DNA from: Glandiceps talaboti | Taxonomy: Eukaryota > Hemichordata > Enteropneusta > Spengelidae | Assembly: GCF_964340395.1 (NCBI RefSeq) | Contig: NC_135556.1 | Span: 25,066,223-25,130,222, forward strand | Reading direction: 5' to 3' | Length of the DNA stretch: 64,000 bases | Part shown: positions 12,501-21,900 of the stretch, piece by piece | Layout of the letters: every line of letters starts with the position of its first letter | Numbering within the stretch: position 1 is the first letter of the stretch | The notes under the pieces: model-generated | What the model was told of the DNA's origin: nothing | What the model saw: only the letters and a program-made list of their open reading frames with translations | The model's database searches: none | Position numbers and translations under genes: made by a program

Positions 12501-12917
12501 ACTTTCTCAACTCCCTGGGGAAAATACTGTACATGGTAGCCTCCATAAGTACCCAGGATTACAGCATTCACATTGCAACCTATATCCTACCAGGTCCCCA
12601 ATTATACAGCTGGGTTGACTAAGGCACAGTCAAGGGTCAGATCTTGTCAGATCTTGAAAACAAGTCATGTGAGAACTTCAGATATGTCAAGTGCTGTTTC
12701 ATTGTCATTTTTAGGAAACTGAATTTTAGTACTGTTATTTTACAGACAAGTTCTCAATGTGCTGACTCAGCTTGAAGGCAGTGGATTCAAAATTGTTCAT
12801 CGTATCAGCCACAGAATGTCATACCAGTCAGATCTAGATACGTGGGGACCAGGACAACGTCATCTTCCGTTACTAACACAGGATATCTATGGGTTACATA
12901 CTGAAAGACCTCTATAG
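250..12917 (+). CDS. CAPN15: Calpain-15 (small optic lobes homologue), 13 coding exons
   Basis: Exons: 250-485, 3046-4945, 5246-5454, 5751-5934, 6464-6608, 7075-7153, 7782-7907, 8587-8739, 9305-9466, 9792-10003, 11567-11721, 12085-12263, 12746-12917. All junctions are GT-AG; the lengths sum to 3912 nt, or 1303 residues, against about 1086 in human (extra length mainly in the N-terminal zinc-finger half). In order: nine RanBP2-type zinc-finger units, two acidic SUMO-interaction-like motifs, a calpain cysteine-protease core, and the conserved SOL-homology C-terminus ([21 protein letters not shown]). The triad is intact: Cys781 in LGNCW, His946 in RPRHAY, Asn966 in RNPWG. Known role of the family: intracellular protease of the SOL group, lacking penta-EF hands and linked to ubiquitin binding and to neural and eye development. 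The ATG at 250 is chosen because it opens the first finger exon. Oddities: a 15-donor minisatellite after exon 10 and duplicated splice junctions in introns 4, 5 and 7. Confidence 0.96.
1481..1550. repeat. Hexanucleotide microsatellite (GTGACA)n
   Basis: About eleven tandem copies of GTGACA, the last diverged. It lies within CAPN15 intron 1. The open frames over it (alternating Val-Thr on one strand) are artefacts of the period being a multiple of three. Confidence 0.95.
2271..2299. repeat. (AAT)n microsatellite
   Basis: About nine copies of a trinucleotide AAT/ATA repeat in CAPN15 intron 1. Possibly the tail of an old retroposon, but no body is recognisable. Confidence 0.85.
5246..9466 (+). 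CDS. CAPN15: CAPN15 calpain protease core (exons 3-9)
   Basis: Seven short exons encode the catalytic domain. Exon 3 ends inside the codon after the catalytic Cys (GILGNCW), so the active-site Trp is split across intron 3. Exon 4 holds the [17 protein letters not shown] helix. Exons 5-6 contain [14 protein letters not shown] and [14 protein letters not shown]. Exon 7 carries [10 protein letters not shown] and the catalytic His ([12 protein letters not shown]). Exon 8 carries the catalytic Asn (RLRNPWG) and the WSDESPLW motif. Exon 9 has [14 protein letters not shown]. All are nearly colinear with vertebrate CAPN15, so the enzyme should be active. The donor of exon 4, the acceptor of exon 6 and the donor of exon 7 each have duplicated copies in the adjoining intron. 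Confidence 0.95.
5905..5982 (+). repeat. Tandem duplication of the CAPN15 exon 4 splice donor (2 copies)
   Basis: The last ~25 bases of exon 4 and its donor (CTCTCAG then GTGAGTGAAA) are repeated immediately downstream with a one-base difference. The true donor GT is at 5935; the duplicate donor is at 5973. Use of the second donor would add 38 nt and shift the frame, so it is a decoy that the cell must ignore or use at a cost. Confidence 0.9.
6071..6175 (-). mobile_element. 3' end of a LINE-type retroposon (truncated)
   Basis: Read on the minus strand, the segment ends with GGACAATAAAGTTTT followed by five copies of TTCTA/ATTCT, the usual 3' tail of CR1/L2-like non-LTR elements in many animals. 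The preceding ~80 bases (minus strand) look like the end of its 3' UTR. No coding part is present, so this is a 5'-truncated insertion in CAPN15 intron 4. Family assignment is by tail form only. Confidence 0.6.
6956..7081 (+). repeat. Three tandem 42-bp copies of the CAPN15 exon 6 splice acceptor
   Basis: Three 42-bp units start at 6956, 6998 and 7040. Each begins ATGAAAT(A/G)AA and ends in a pyrimidine run with TTTCA(C)AGAG. The last unit carries the acceptor used for exon 6 (exon begins 7075). Splicing at either upstream copy would meet a TGA a few codons in, so only the last acceptor keeps the calpain frame. Copies are moderately diverged, suggesting an older event than the exon 10 array. 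Confidence 0.85.
7299..7447. mobile_element. Foldback / MITE-like palindromic element
   Basis: Two arms of about 64 and 74 bases are inverted copies of each other, beginning ACCTATTT and ending AAATAGGT, with a ~10-base loop. The right arm has a ~10-base insertion. No coding capacity. It sits in CAPN15 intron 6. A single-arm relative, with the same TCATCAG(T/A)GTAAT core, appears near 11918-11992 in intron 11. Confidence 0.7.
7850..8005 (+). repeat. Decayed tandem duplication of CAPN15 exon 7 end and donor
   Basis: The last ~58 bases of exon 7 with the donor GTAAGTCATCTATA are followed in intron 7 by a degraded copy beginning ACTCCAACCAAGACATGCG. It again leads into GTAAGTCATCTATA at about 7982. 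Exon-derived codons in the copy have substitutions and deletions, so it is a relic. It shows that donor-spanning duplication has happened here more than once. Confidence 0.75.
8218..8275. repeat. Short GTGATACT-type tandem repeat
   Basis: Several copies of a 9-base unit (GATACTGTG) then shorter TACTGTG variants in CAPN15 intron 7. Simple replication-slippage repeat. Confidence 0.8.
8925..9010 (+). repeat. Dispersed repeat fragment shared with 41798-41922
   Basis: The stretch starting AGTCTGTAAGGTGCG, followed by a GGGGTGCCCTCA-like run, matches with ~75-80% identity the left half of the foldback element in the GLIS2 locus. It is probably a truncated copy of the same non-autonomous transposon family, in CAPN15 intron 8. 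Confidence 0.55.
9505..9592. repeat. (GT)n microsatellite
   Basis: About 40 GT dinucleotides in CAPN15 intron 9 just downstream of the exon 9 donor. Overlapping Cys-Val or His-Thr frames are artefacts. Confidence 0.97.
9792..10003 (+). CDS. CAPN15: CAPN15 exon 10, source of the donor minisatellite
   Basis: The exon encodes the start of the domain behind the protease core: [15 protein letters not shown], then the block [19 protein letters not shown], then TTGVDMTG. In vertebrate CAPN15 the equivalent EPGEYAVVCCAFNHW is followed by a variable loop, so extra residues here should be tolerated. The exon ends ACA G in phase 1; the next constant exon starts at 11567 with GA, restoring Gly. The final ~81 coding bases plus the donor are the template of the 87-bp array that follows. 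Confidence 0.93.
9923..11226 (+). repeat. 87-bp minisatellite of exon 10 end plus splice donor (15 donors)
   Basis: The exon copy plus 14 further units, each carrying about 81 coding bases and a perfect donor (GACAG then GTAAGT). Donor GTs fall at 10004, 10091, 10178, 10265, 10352, 10439, 10526, 10613, 10700, 10787, 10874, 10953, 11040, 11127 and 11220. Period is exactly 87 except one unit of 79 (8-base deletion) and a last one of 93 (6-base insertion). Read through, each unit is 29 residues, starting [13 protein letters not shown]. The frame stays open from exon 10 to a TAA at 10921-10923 in the shortened unit. Donors 1-11 are thus in frame with exon 11; donors 12-15 lie beyond the stop. Copies differ mainly by Ala/Thr, Asp/Asn and a few silent changes. 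Confidence 0.95.
12385..12655. repeat. Possible dispersed retroposon-like repeat in CAPN15 intron 12
   Basis: The segment reading GCTCATTGGCC, ACTCCCTGGGGAAAATACTG and TACCAGGTCCCC looks like a repeat family I believe is widespread in marine invertebrate genomes. Only one copy is in this window, so the call rests on memory rather than internal evidence. No coding potential. Confidence 0.3.
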
Positions 12918-14140
12918 ATGAGACTAGAAATGAAGACATGTTGGTGTTCATATCAAAATATTTGATTGTGTCTGAATGTAATGTGTCAGTTTGTGAGTTG
13001 GGAAAATGCCAATCATGAATATTTCACTAAAATGATGTGTATGATAAAATTGCAGTCTGCCAAAACAAGATTGATGTTGTCATGGTTACTGTCATGTGAT
13101 ATTGTAGATGTACTATCAGATGATATATCTCTGATTCTTCATAATTGTCAGTGTTTATAATTATATCTAAGCAAATCTGCAGTTTGTGCTGTCAGGTGTG
13201 TTTGGATAATTTGACATCAAATATTGTCTGCTAATGTTCCTGTCAACTCGTTTGCCTTCATCATATCTTGTCTCAATGATGTGACAGGATTTTACATCTG
13301 GTCTTTTAGACATACATTTACATCATATGCCCTCTAATGATAGCCATATTTTGTTGTTCTGGGTCAAAATGATAGAAACTGTCATTTCTTGTGAGTCACC
13401 ACATAGTAAGAGATAAGGGAACATCAAATTTTGGTGTGTCACTAGAAATTGTGTGCGTCAGTGGTGCTTCAATTGGCTTAGAGGGCACACTATTTACATA
13501 CATGGCAATGACAACATTTGAAATGAGCCATACAGTTTGTATACTAAGTACTTGTGTGCAATGTTTGGAAGTAAAGTTTCACTATTTAAGCTGTTTAGTT
13601 CTATGATATTTGAAGATGAAGCTGAGTGGGCAATCAATCACACAATAACATCTTAGTATATTTTGGTAAGGTTTTCAAACAAAGATAAGGAGACCTGTTT
13701 GTAGCAAAATTTCCAGTTTTCTATGATTATGCCATAGTTTTGTTTTGGGTGTTTGATGTTAATTACCACACTGAACAAAACAGTAACTAATGCCAGGGTT
13801 TGTACATAACAAAATGATGAAAAAAAAATTAATGAAAATGAACATTTGATTGATGGACCTGGTGCAAAATGTTCTTATTAATACATTATGTCATTAAATT
13901 ATGTAAAAAGTCAAATGATTGTTGGTTTACTCATGAATTGGAAACCAAATTTGTAGATAAAAATGAATTTTGCTTGTCCAAATAAACTCATAGAATTGGA
14001 TAGCTCAACTTGACAATATTTATGGTAAATTAATTTTGTAGTCCAGTATTTGAGTTCAAGTCAATCAGACTGCCTTGTGATAGTAAATTTGTATCTGTGT
14101 TTTATTGTTTGTTTTGGTTTCATTATCAATAAATATTCTG
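12918..14140 (+). other. CAPN15 3' UTR
   Basis: About 1.2 kb of AT-rich non-coding sequence follows the CAPN15 stop codon. Two AATAAA hexamers (13981-13986 and 14128-14133) are plausible ends. Nothing else recognised. Confidence 0.6.
14128..14133 (+). terminator. Candidate polyadenylation signal for CAPN15
   Basis: AATAAA followed within ~30 bases by a T-rich stretch, about 1.2 kb past the stop codon. An earlier AATAAA at 13981 is an alternative. Confidence 0.45.
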
Positions 14141-14504
14141 CTTTTGCTACATTATATCTTGGAGGTATTTTTTTACAAATTTGTTAAAATTGTAAATATT
14201 ACCATATTAAATATTCTTTTCTATATGCTATGATATATACCTTGTTATATCTTGCAATTTTTAAACTATTATGATATGTTCATTTCTCACTTACTATAAA
14301 TGTATCTTAATTATCATTTGTACCACATAGTCAAGATAGTTGATAGGGATGGCAGTATATCACACATCACATATTCTATGAATAACAAAAATAATATTGT
14401 TTCAAAAATTGTCGTTGTATACCTTTGTTACGTTATTTCTGAGTATAAGTCCCTCCCTGCTTACATTGCATGTTCATATTTTGTCTATAGCCCTGCAGTC
14501 CAAT

Positions 14505-14995
14505 TCAAGTTGGTGCAACAAAGTACAATATTGGACTTCCTTAACTATACAGTGCAATATTGGACTACCTAACTATGCTGTACAGTCCAATGTTGGACTT
14601 GCCTAACTACACAGTGCAATATTGGACTACCTAACTATACTGTACAGTCCAATGTTGGACTTGCCTAACTACACAGTGCAATATTGGACTATCTAACTAT
14701 ACTGTACAGTCCAATGTTGGACTTGCCTAACTACACAGTGCAATATTGGACTACCTAACTATACTGTACAGTCCAATGTTGGACTTGCCTAACTATACAG
14801 TCAATATTGGACTACCAAACTACAGTATACTGTACAGTCCAATGTTAGACTTGCCTAACTATACAGGATTATCAAACTAAACCGTACAGTCCAATGTTAG
14901 ACTTGCCTAACTATACAGTACAATGTTGGACTTGCCTAACTATACAGTACAATGGTGGACTTACCTGACTACATAGTATGATATTGGACTTAAAT
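14505..14995. repeat. ~30/61-bp minisatellite with inverted halves
   Basis: Tandem units alternate CAGTCCAATGTTGGACTTG and CAGTGCAATATTGGACTAC, giving a 61-62 bp dimer. Each half contains a small palindrome (TCCAATGTTGGA), so single strands could fold repeatedly. Copies decay toward the right end. It lies in the spacer after CAPN15. Confidence 0.9.
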
Positions 14996-16526
14996 CCCTA
15001 ACTACAGCAGAGTTAGATTTGCCTAACCCCAACTCCCATACTTGCTATTCAATGTGTGTTAAAAGCTTTCAAAGCTGAATCCTAGTCCAACCTCTTCACT
15101 GATGCACATACATTAGTGATATATGTGATATGTATCTCCAGTTAAAGTCTCAAATAGATGTAAAAACTAAACTATGAAAAGAAGTTTGTTGACTAGCCAC
15201 AAAGACTTATACTTGACTATATATCTCATCTCACCACATGTGCTCATTAGTATAGAAAACAGTAGTTTACATAGAACATTTTTGTCAAATCCATTCCAAG
15301 ATTATCCTTACCTTGCTGCCACATTCCTTCCACATGTTAACATTGGTGCAATATCAAGTTGATAGAATTATACATATTTACATTATCAGGATATCAGGGA
15401 ATGGTTTGACTGAGTACTCAAGATTGGATATTTAAATATATGTTTCATATTGTAGGAATGGTAAATGAGTTGTGACAAATACAGCATAAATTATCATTCA
15501 GACAAACTATGACAGAAAGTTGTAATATGTTTATATAATAGACTGAGACAAACATTTGATTTATTTTTTACTCTCTTCCATTCCACAATAAATCTACATG
15601 TCACTGAAACACAGCACAAACTCCCCATTAAATGACTTCAAATGTAAACAAATTCATGAAATAACTGTCATTCAGGTACAAATCATTTCTGTATTCTAAA
15701 TAATTAAGTGTCTAGAAAATTCAAATGTTATGAAGTTAAGCATTTGACGCTGGTAGATTTTTTGATGTCAATTTCACTCTCTTTTTTTTGAATGCCACAA
15801 ACTAAAATGTTTTATTCGGGAGCCACTTTAATAGTAAATGTTTAACTGGAACAAGAATAGTTACTTGAAGTATAGACAGTTGAGGGCAAACTGTCATGGG
15901 TAAAAATTTATAAGTTTACTGTTTTTTCAGGATGTGTCTCCAATGAAATTTTGTTCAAGTTTTTGAGACATACCAAAACTATATTAATTATAGATGTATG
16001 ACTAAATTATTATATGCTGTCATGATTTATTTTGAATTTATTATTTCACGAAATTGATAGCAAAATATGAAGTAATTATATTTATAATAATTAGAAATAA
16101 TTGTAGGATTATGAATTTGTTTTTGATAGTTTCAGTGACTTTGACATTGATTGGTTCTATTGAGGTGAACAGATTTACAAAAAGGAGATTGCTTGTTTTA
16201 ATTGGTTTATTTACTGGTATGTATATCTAAACCTAGCAATTATATGTACACACCTTCCTTACCTTTTACCTCATGAGATAATTGTAAACCAGCTTTATAT
16301 CTGTAGACAATATCAATAAATCAATTGTTTTATCATAAATATATGTTATTGTACAAGTTATTTTGTTCCAGGTGTGGTGGGCTAGTATTCAATGCGAGTT
16401 CTTCAGGTCGTATACTTAGCTTCTGTGAAATAATTAGAGTAATTTTATTATAGTGACATGAGGTAATAAAATACCTCCCAGCCCATCGGGCTTATAAGTC
16501 ACCTTGAACATTAAAAGTAATTGTAC

Positions 16527-16528
<2 letters not shown>

Positions 16529-16565
<37 letters not shown>

Positions 16566-16622
16566 CTTGGTGTGTGTGCGTGCATGTGTGTGTGCGTGTG
16601 TGTGTGTGTATGTATGTGCGTG

Positions 16623-16660
<38 letters not shown>
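16529..16660. repeat. (GT)n compound microsatellite
   Basis: Interrupted GT/GC/TATG repeat of ~130 bases in the CAPN15-LRRC59 spacer. Confidence 0.95.
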
Positions 16661-18052
16661 GATGGGGTGGGATTGGGCATTGGATTTAGCGTGGAATGAC
16701 AAAAAATGCTTTCAGAATAAAGTACAACATTTCTAGTATGATTTTTGTTGACAATTTATTGCTTTCCTCAAATCACAGTAAAAAGTTCATTGAAAAATAC
16801 AAGTACAAAGATCAATGAAATATTCCATTCAATCCATTATTTAGAAGGTCTTATATTTATGAATTTGCAGTACTTTTAAGACTGACTTTTTAAACTTTTA
16901 AAGATATTTATTCAAACCACAGATCCTGAAATGAACTGGGTTAAAGGTCTATGTTCAAACATAAGTGTCCATCTGACTGTCACGCACAATTTCTATATAC
17001 CGCCCTCTTTAGGTGAGACCATGCCGATCAAGTTCTTTTGTTTTATTTCCCTACGCCACTAGAATGTACTGGCAAAAGCCTAATTTCTAAAATTTGTTGA
17101 AGCGATCAAAGTTCAGGAAAGTAAATACACTATTCTATAAATACAAAGCAAGGTACTTTAAAAGAAAGTAAAAATATACCGTATGAGGAAAACATCTTGT
17201 TTGTGAGATATTATAACCTTGACAGTAACAAGTAGATGAAGAGGTTGATGTTAAAACTATTCATTATGGCGCTAGTATTTCTTCCATACTTATTGATCTA
17301 AAAATTTTAAATATTTAGTTTTCTTACCATTATTTTCTAATTCTAATCAAAACAAAGTTGATGAAAACATAACACTTAGTACTATTCAAATTATTAAAAC
17401 ATTGAAATAAGCATCAGTATTTAGTCAAACTTTCTTAATTAACTTCATATGATATGTTTGAATTAAGGACGAAGATTCCATTGTAAATTGGGATTAAAAA
17501 GTCATAACGGCCAATATCTATGAAAACATACTTCAAGTATCGAGTCAGCTTGTTTTTCAACCTTTGACCCTGTGTTACCATGGAAACAATACTGTGTGAC
17601 AATTCTCAAAAAAGAATAAATGGAATCAACAAAAGTTAAATCTGTACATGTTGATAAAGAGGATATACGCTTGTTTCATTTCATTTTGTTCAAAAGTAAT
17701 GTTTAGGAAGTTACCAGAGTACAACAGGATTGAACCCAATATCATATCACAGCCTATCTAGTATCTAGATTTTGACATCAAATGCAAATGTATCTGGAAG
17801 CATTGAATTTAGACTACGATGCAACGTATTGTGTCATCCTATCAGGTACCACTTTACTTGCAGAAAGGGTTAATCCAAAGGCACAATGGCATATGATGTA
17901 TCTGACAGTTTCCATTGATCTAGACTATAGAAGAAGAGTTTGTAAAACAAACAAGTATCAGTCTAGCTACAATATCAAAACAATCACCTGTTGTTGTACA
18001 CGGAAACAAGACTTAAGGGAATTGGAAAAGATTTTTCAGAAACTTGAGCTTG

Positions 18053-18058
18053 TTTATT
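18053..18058 (-). terminator. Candidate polyadenylation signal for LRRC59
   Basis: TTTATT on the plus strand (AATAAA on the minus strand), about 0.87 kb beyond the LRRC59 stop. Several other hexamers exist in this AT-rich spacer, so this is only a candidate. Confidence 0.25.
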
Positions 18059-18507
18059 TTCACACCTATAACAGAATCTATAGAAATATACCATCATATA
18101 AAACAACATGGTTTCTATGCAATGACATTACCGTGTTCTCACGGAGGATGACATTAGATACATTAGTATAGCTTGTGGTGAGACACTACTGCCATAAATT
18201 GGTATCTGTACAAACAGTTGTGAGGGACAGATAGCACACTCTCTGACGCATCAATACTATACTGCGTACCTAAATATATTCACTACGAGAAAATCTTGCA
18301 ATTTCACAGTCTTCAACAAAGACTAAATTTTACTAATTACCAGGCTGGTACATTGTATTTATACAAGGAGGCATGTTATAGTCACTACTTATTTTTGTTT
18401 TCAGTGAAATAAGTGAAAATAAATCTCAGTGAAAATTTCCAGGTTTACAGTACATTGCTGCATTCAGTGAGTGGGGCTTTTATACAGTAGCCCTGCATAG
18501 GAACTTG

Positions 18508-18585
18508 GGACAGATAGATGCATGCTGGTTGTGATGTCACTTCCTGTAGATAGATGTATGCTGATTGTGACATCACTTCCTGTTA
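18508..18585. repeat. Two-copy ~39-bp direct repeat with CRE-like and ETS-like motifs
   Basis: Two adjacent copies of ATGCTG(G/A)TTGTGA(T/C)(G/A)TCA followed by CACTTCCTGT. Each holds a CRE-like half-palindrome and an ETS-type CACTTCC core. It lies downstream of the LRRC59 stop; function is unknown. Confidence 0.7.
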
Positions 18586-18920
18586 TTTAATTTTTTTACT
18601 CTGACAACTTACAACTGTGAAATGCTTTCATAAACACAACACAACACAACAAATGAACTCTCTATGCCTTCAGAAGTAAGGCTTTTAAAATCAAGGTTGT
18701 TAGCTGACTTCATCATCTATACATCTATGCTATCTTAGTCAATCTAGGAAATTAAAATATCAATGTGAAAGGCAAGAACAAAGACAAACATTTCAACATT
18801 TTGATTAATTAATGTGGTGTTGCAAATACCCACATCCCATCTGTTTTGTTAAAGATAGAATACTTGAATACGAAATCATAGACTTCATACATGATATCTT
18901 GAACACATTGCACAAATTGG

Positions 18921-21900
18921 TTACTTTGGAAAGAGACTGGTGACAGTTCTTGTCATTTGTTGCACTCTGAAGACGATATCTCGACATGCTGGATTGTTGC
19001 CATGGTGTTGACAGTAGAAAAATACGCCAAACAACACTGCTACTATGCCAACCATGAAGGTAAACAGAAACATGATGTAGCAAGGTGACACTGTGGATAA
19101 AACAAGACAGAAAATATATTGCATAAAAGAGTTTTGCAAGGTTTCTCTGCTATCAATTTTGATAGTATTAGTAGTAGTCTAATAGAAGGTATACTATGAA
19201 ACCCTACAATCTCCTATAATTTACTATAAACTAACATTATCATCTAATAGTACACACTACTGATATCGGTCCAAAGCAAAGTACTTGTCATTTTCAGATA
19301 CTTTTTTTGTGTGCTTTTTATGTGTTTGAAAATATCAAATACAGCACAGGTTGCTGCAATAAAAGAGACAGTAGGTCATTGTAATTAGTTGTAATGTCTA
19401 CCATGGTAGTCCTTGATGGCAGATATAATATATTCATAGTTGCACAATGAATATTCAGATTTTCCAGTGAAGGGGATAAGCTCTCAGGAGTCATGAATAT
19501 TCATTACACAACCTTGAATATATTATTTTTGATGACTCCCATCATGCAAATGGCTCACAGCAAATACAATTTTAAAGAATAGAAATTTCATTTTTAGGAT
19601 AAACACACTATGGTGAAAGAAATTGCTGCAGTACACTAGCATTTTTGAGTCGATATAAATTAGTTTATTGAAATGAATCAAATTTGTCTTTCGATGATTC
19701 CTAATTTGTTATTAACTTAAATTGCAAAAATCAAGATGTCAAAAAATCTTGCATCACCACTGGAGCCCAGCTAAATTTTGGCAGTGCCTGCCAGACAAGG
19801 CCATATATACAACACTAAACATCCTTGAAAATATTCACATAAGAGAAACCGGACCTATTGTACTACTACAAGGTCGTAACTAAGTGTCTAATAGCCACGG
19901 CAACAAAGAAACATGTTGTCAAAACCTTAGCCTCTTTTCCCATAGCTACAAGGTCACTACGGCAACAACAACTCTGTCACGTCTAGTCTTTGTATATGAT
20001 GAGATGTGTTGTGGAAAAAAGATAATACATCAGTCTGTTCTTAAAGCTTTGTTGAAATTTCATATTGTTATACCTATAAGCAATGCACATAAGTAAAATA
20101 AAATGAAAATTTTCAGATGAAATTTCTATATTATTATGTAAATCCTGGCTGCTTCCCAATGTTTGCAGTCAAACAATTCAATTCATTATAGACAATGGAC
20201 TCTTGCCATAATCTGTAGTTTAGTGATACACTGACAACAAAAACAGCAAAAATTATTGTTTATTCAGAATGTCTTCATATCTTTCTGTTTAAAAGAACAT
20301 GAAACCATTTTGTTTTCTTTCAAGGTTGAAGCAATACAAAGAGTTTCTTGTAATCAAATAAACATAGCTTTGTTAGCAACTTTACAAACGCATTGTATAC
20401 AGCTGGTAAACTGGAAAATGATCCTAGTCGTGTCGTAAGTAGAATACGAATATAAAAAAACAGAATATTATTTACCTGATAAAGGTTTCATGTGTTCTGT
20501 TTGATAACCATTTAGTTTCTGGACTTCTGAAATACGGAGAGAGAGAAATAGCATAATGAATGTAAAAAAGAACAAAGGAATTATAATATACTGTATTCTA
20601 TTGATATGGTTTCTTCTTAAAGTACTAGTACAGCATGGGTGTTCAAACAAGACAATGGAGGTTCATAAACAGGAATATCTCCATTTTTCTTGCTATTTCA
20701 TACAACTATGCAAGTTACATGCCCTTTTTAGATTCCTAACCTCTGACATTTTGTAAGTTTTTGTACTCAGAAACCTTGAAAATGCATCAATTTGAGAAAA
20801 ATTGAAATCAAGAAGTAACTGAGCAAAACTAACGATGTCCCAATTGATGGTGCAATATGCTTCAGAGCTTTACATATTACAACCAAAACAGGTAATGTTC
20901 ACCAGAAAACTATAAACATGATGCAGTATGTTATCAGTGCTTTACATATTACAGCCAAAACAGGTAATGTTCACCAGAAAACTATAAACATGATGCAGTA
21001 TGTTATCAGTGCTTTACATATTACAGCCAAAACAGGTAATGTTCACCAGAAAACTATAAACATGATCAATGTCAATTCTTCAAGTTGAGTGTGTTTTACT
21101 AGAAAGATAACAGCACTGTATAACTGCTGAAGACAGCATGATTGTTGAGTGTGTTTTACTAGAAAGATAACAGCACTGTATTACTGCTGAAGACAGCATG
21201 ACTGTTGAGTGTGTTTTACTTGAAAGATAACAGCACTGTATTACTGCTGAAGACAGCATGATTGTTGAGTGTGTTTTACTAGAAAGATAACAGCACTGTA
21301 TAACTGCTGAAGACAGCATGACTGTTGGGTGTGTTTTACTTGAAAGATAACAGCACTGTATTACTGCTGAAGACAGCATGATTGTTGAGTGTGTTTTACT
21401 AGAAAGATAACATCACTGTATTACTGCTGAAGACAGCATGATTGTTGAGTGTGTTTTACTTGAAAGATAACAGCACTGTATTACTGCTGAAGACAGCATG
21501 ATTGTTGGGTGTGTTTTACTTGAAAGATAACAGCACTGTATTACTGCTGAAGACAGCATGATTGTTGAGTGTGTTTTACTAGAAAGATAACAGCACTGTA
21601 TAACTGCTGAAGACAGCATGATTGTTGAGTGTGTTTTACTAGAAAGATAACAGCACTGTATAACTGCTGAAGACAGCATGACTGTTGGGTGTGTTTTACT
21701 TGAAAGATAACAGCACTGTATTACTGCTGAAGACAGCATGATTGTTGAGTGTGTTTTACTAGAAAGATAACATCACTGTATTACTGCTGAAGACAGCATG
21801 ATTGTTGAGTGTGTTTTACTTGAAAGATAACAGCACTGTATTACTGCTGAAGACAGCATGATTGTTGGGTGTGTTTTACTTGAAAGATAACAGCACTGTA

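Larger units (their letters stand above)
14996..18507. other. Intergenic spacer, CAPN15 to LRRC59
   Basis: About 3.5 kb of AT-rich DNA between the 3' ends of convergent CAPN15 and LRRC59. It holds a GT microsatellite (16529-16660) and a 129-codon open frame (17782-18171) without recognisable motifs. The LRRC59 3' UTR should enter from the right. Nothing else supported. Confidence 0.7.

Noticed and set aside
17782-18171. A 129-codon open frame on the plus strand
   Set aside because: About half an open frame of this size is expected by chance in 64 kb of AT-rich DNA on six frames. No motif, hydrophobic pattern or splice context supports it, and it overlaps the likely LRRC59 3' end.
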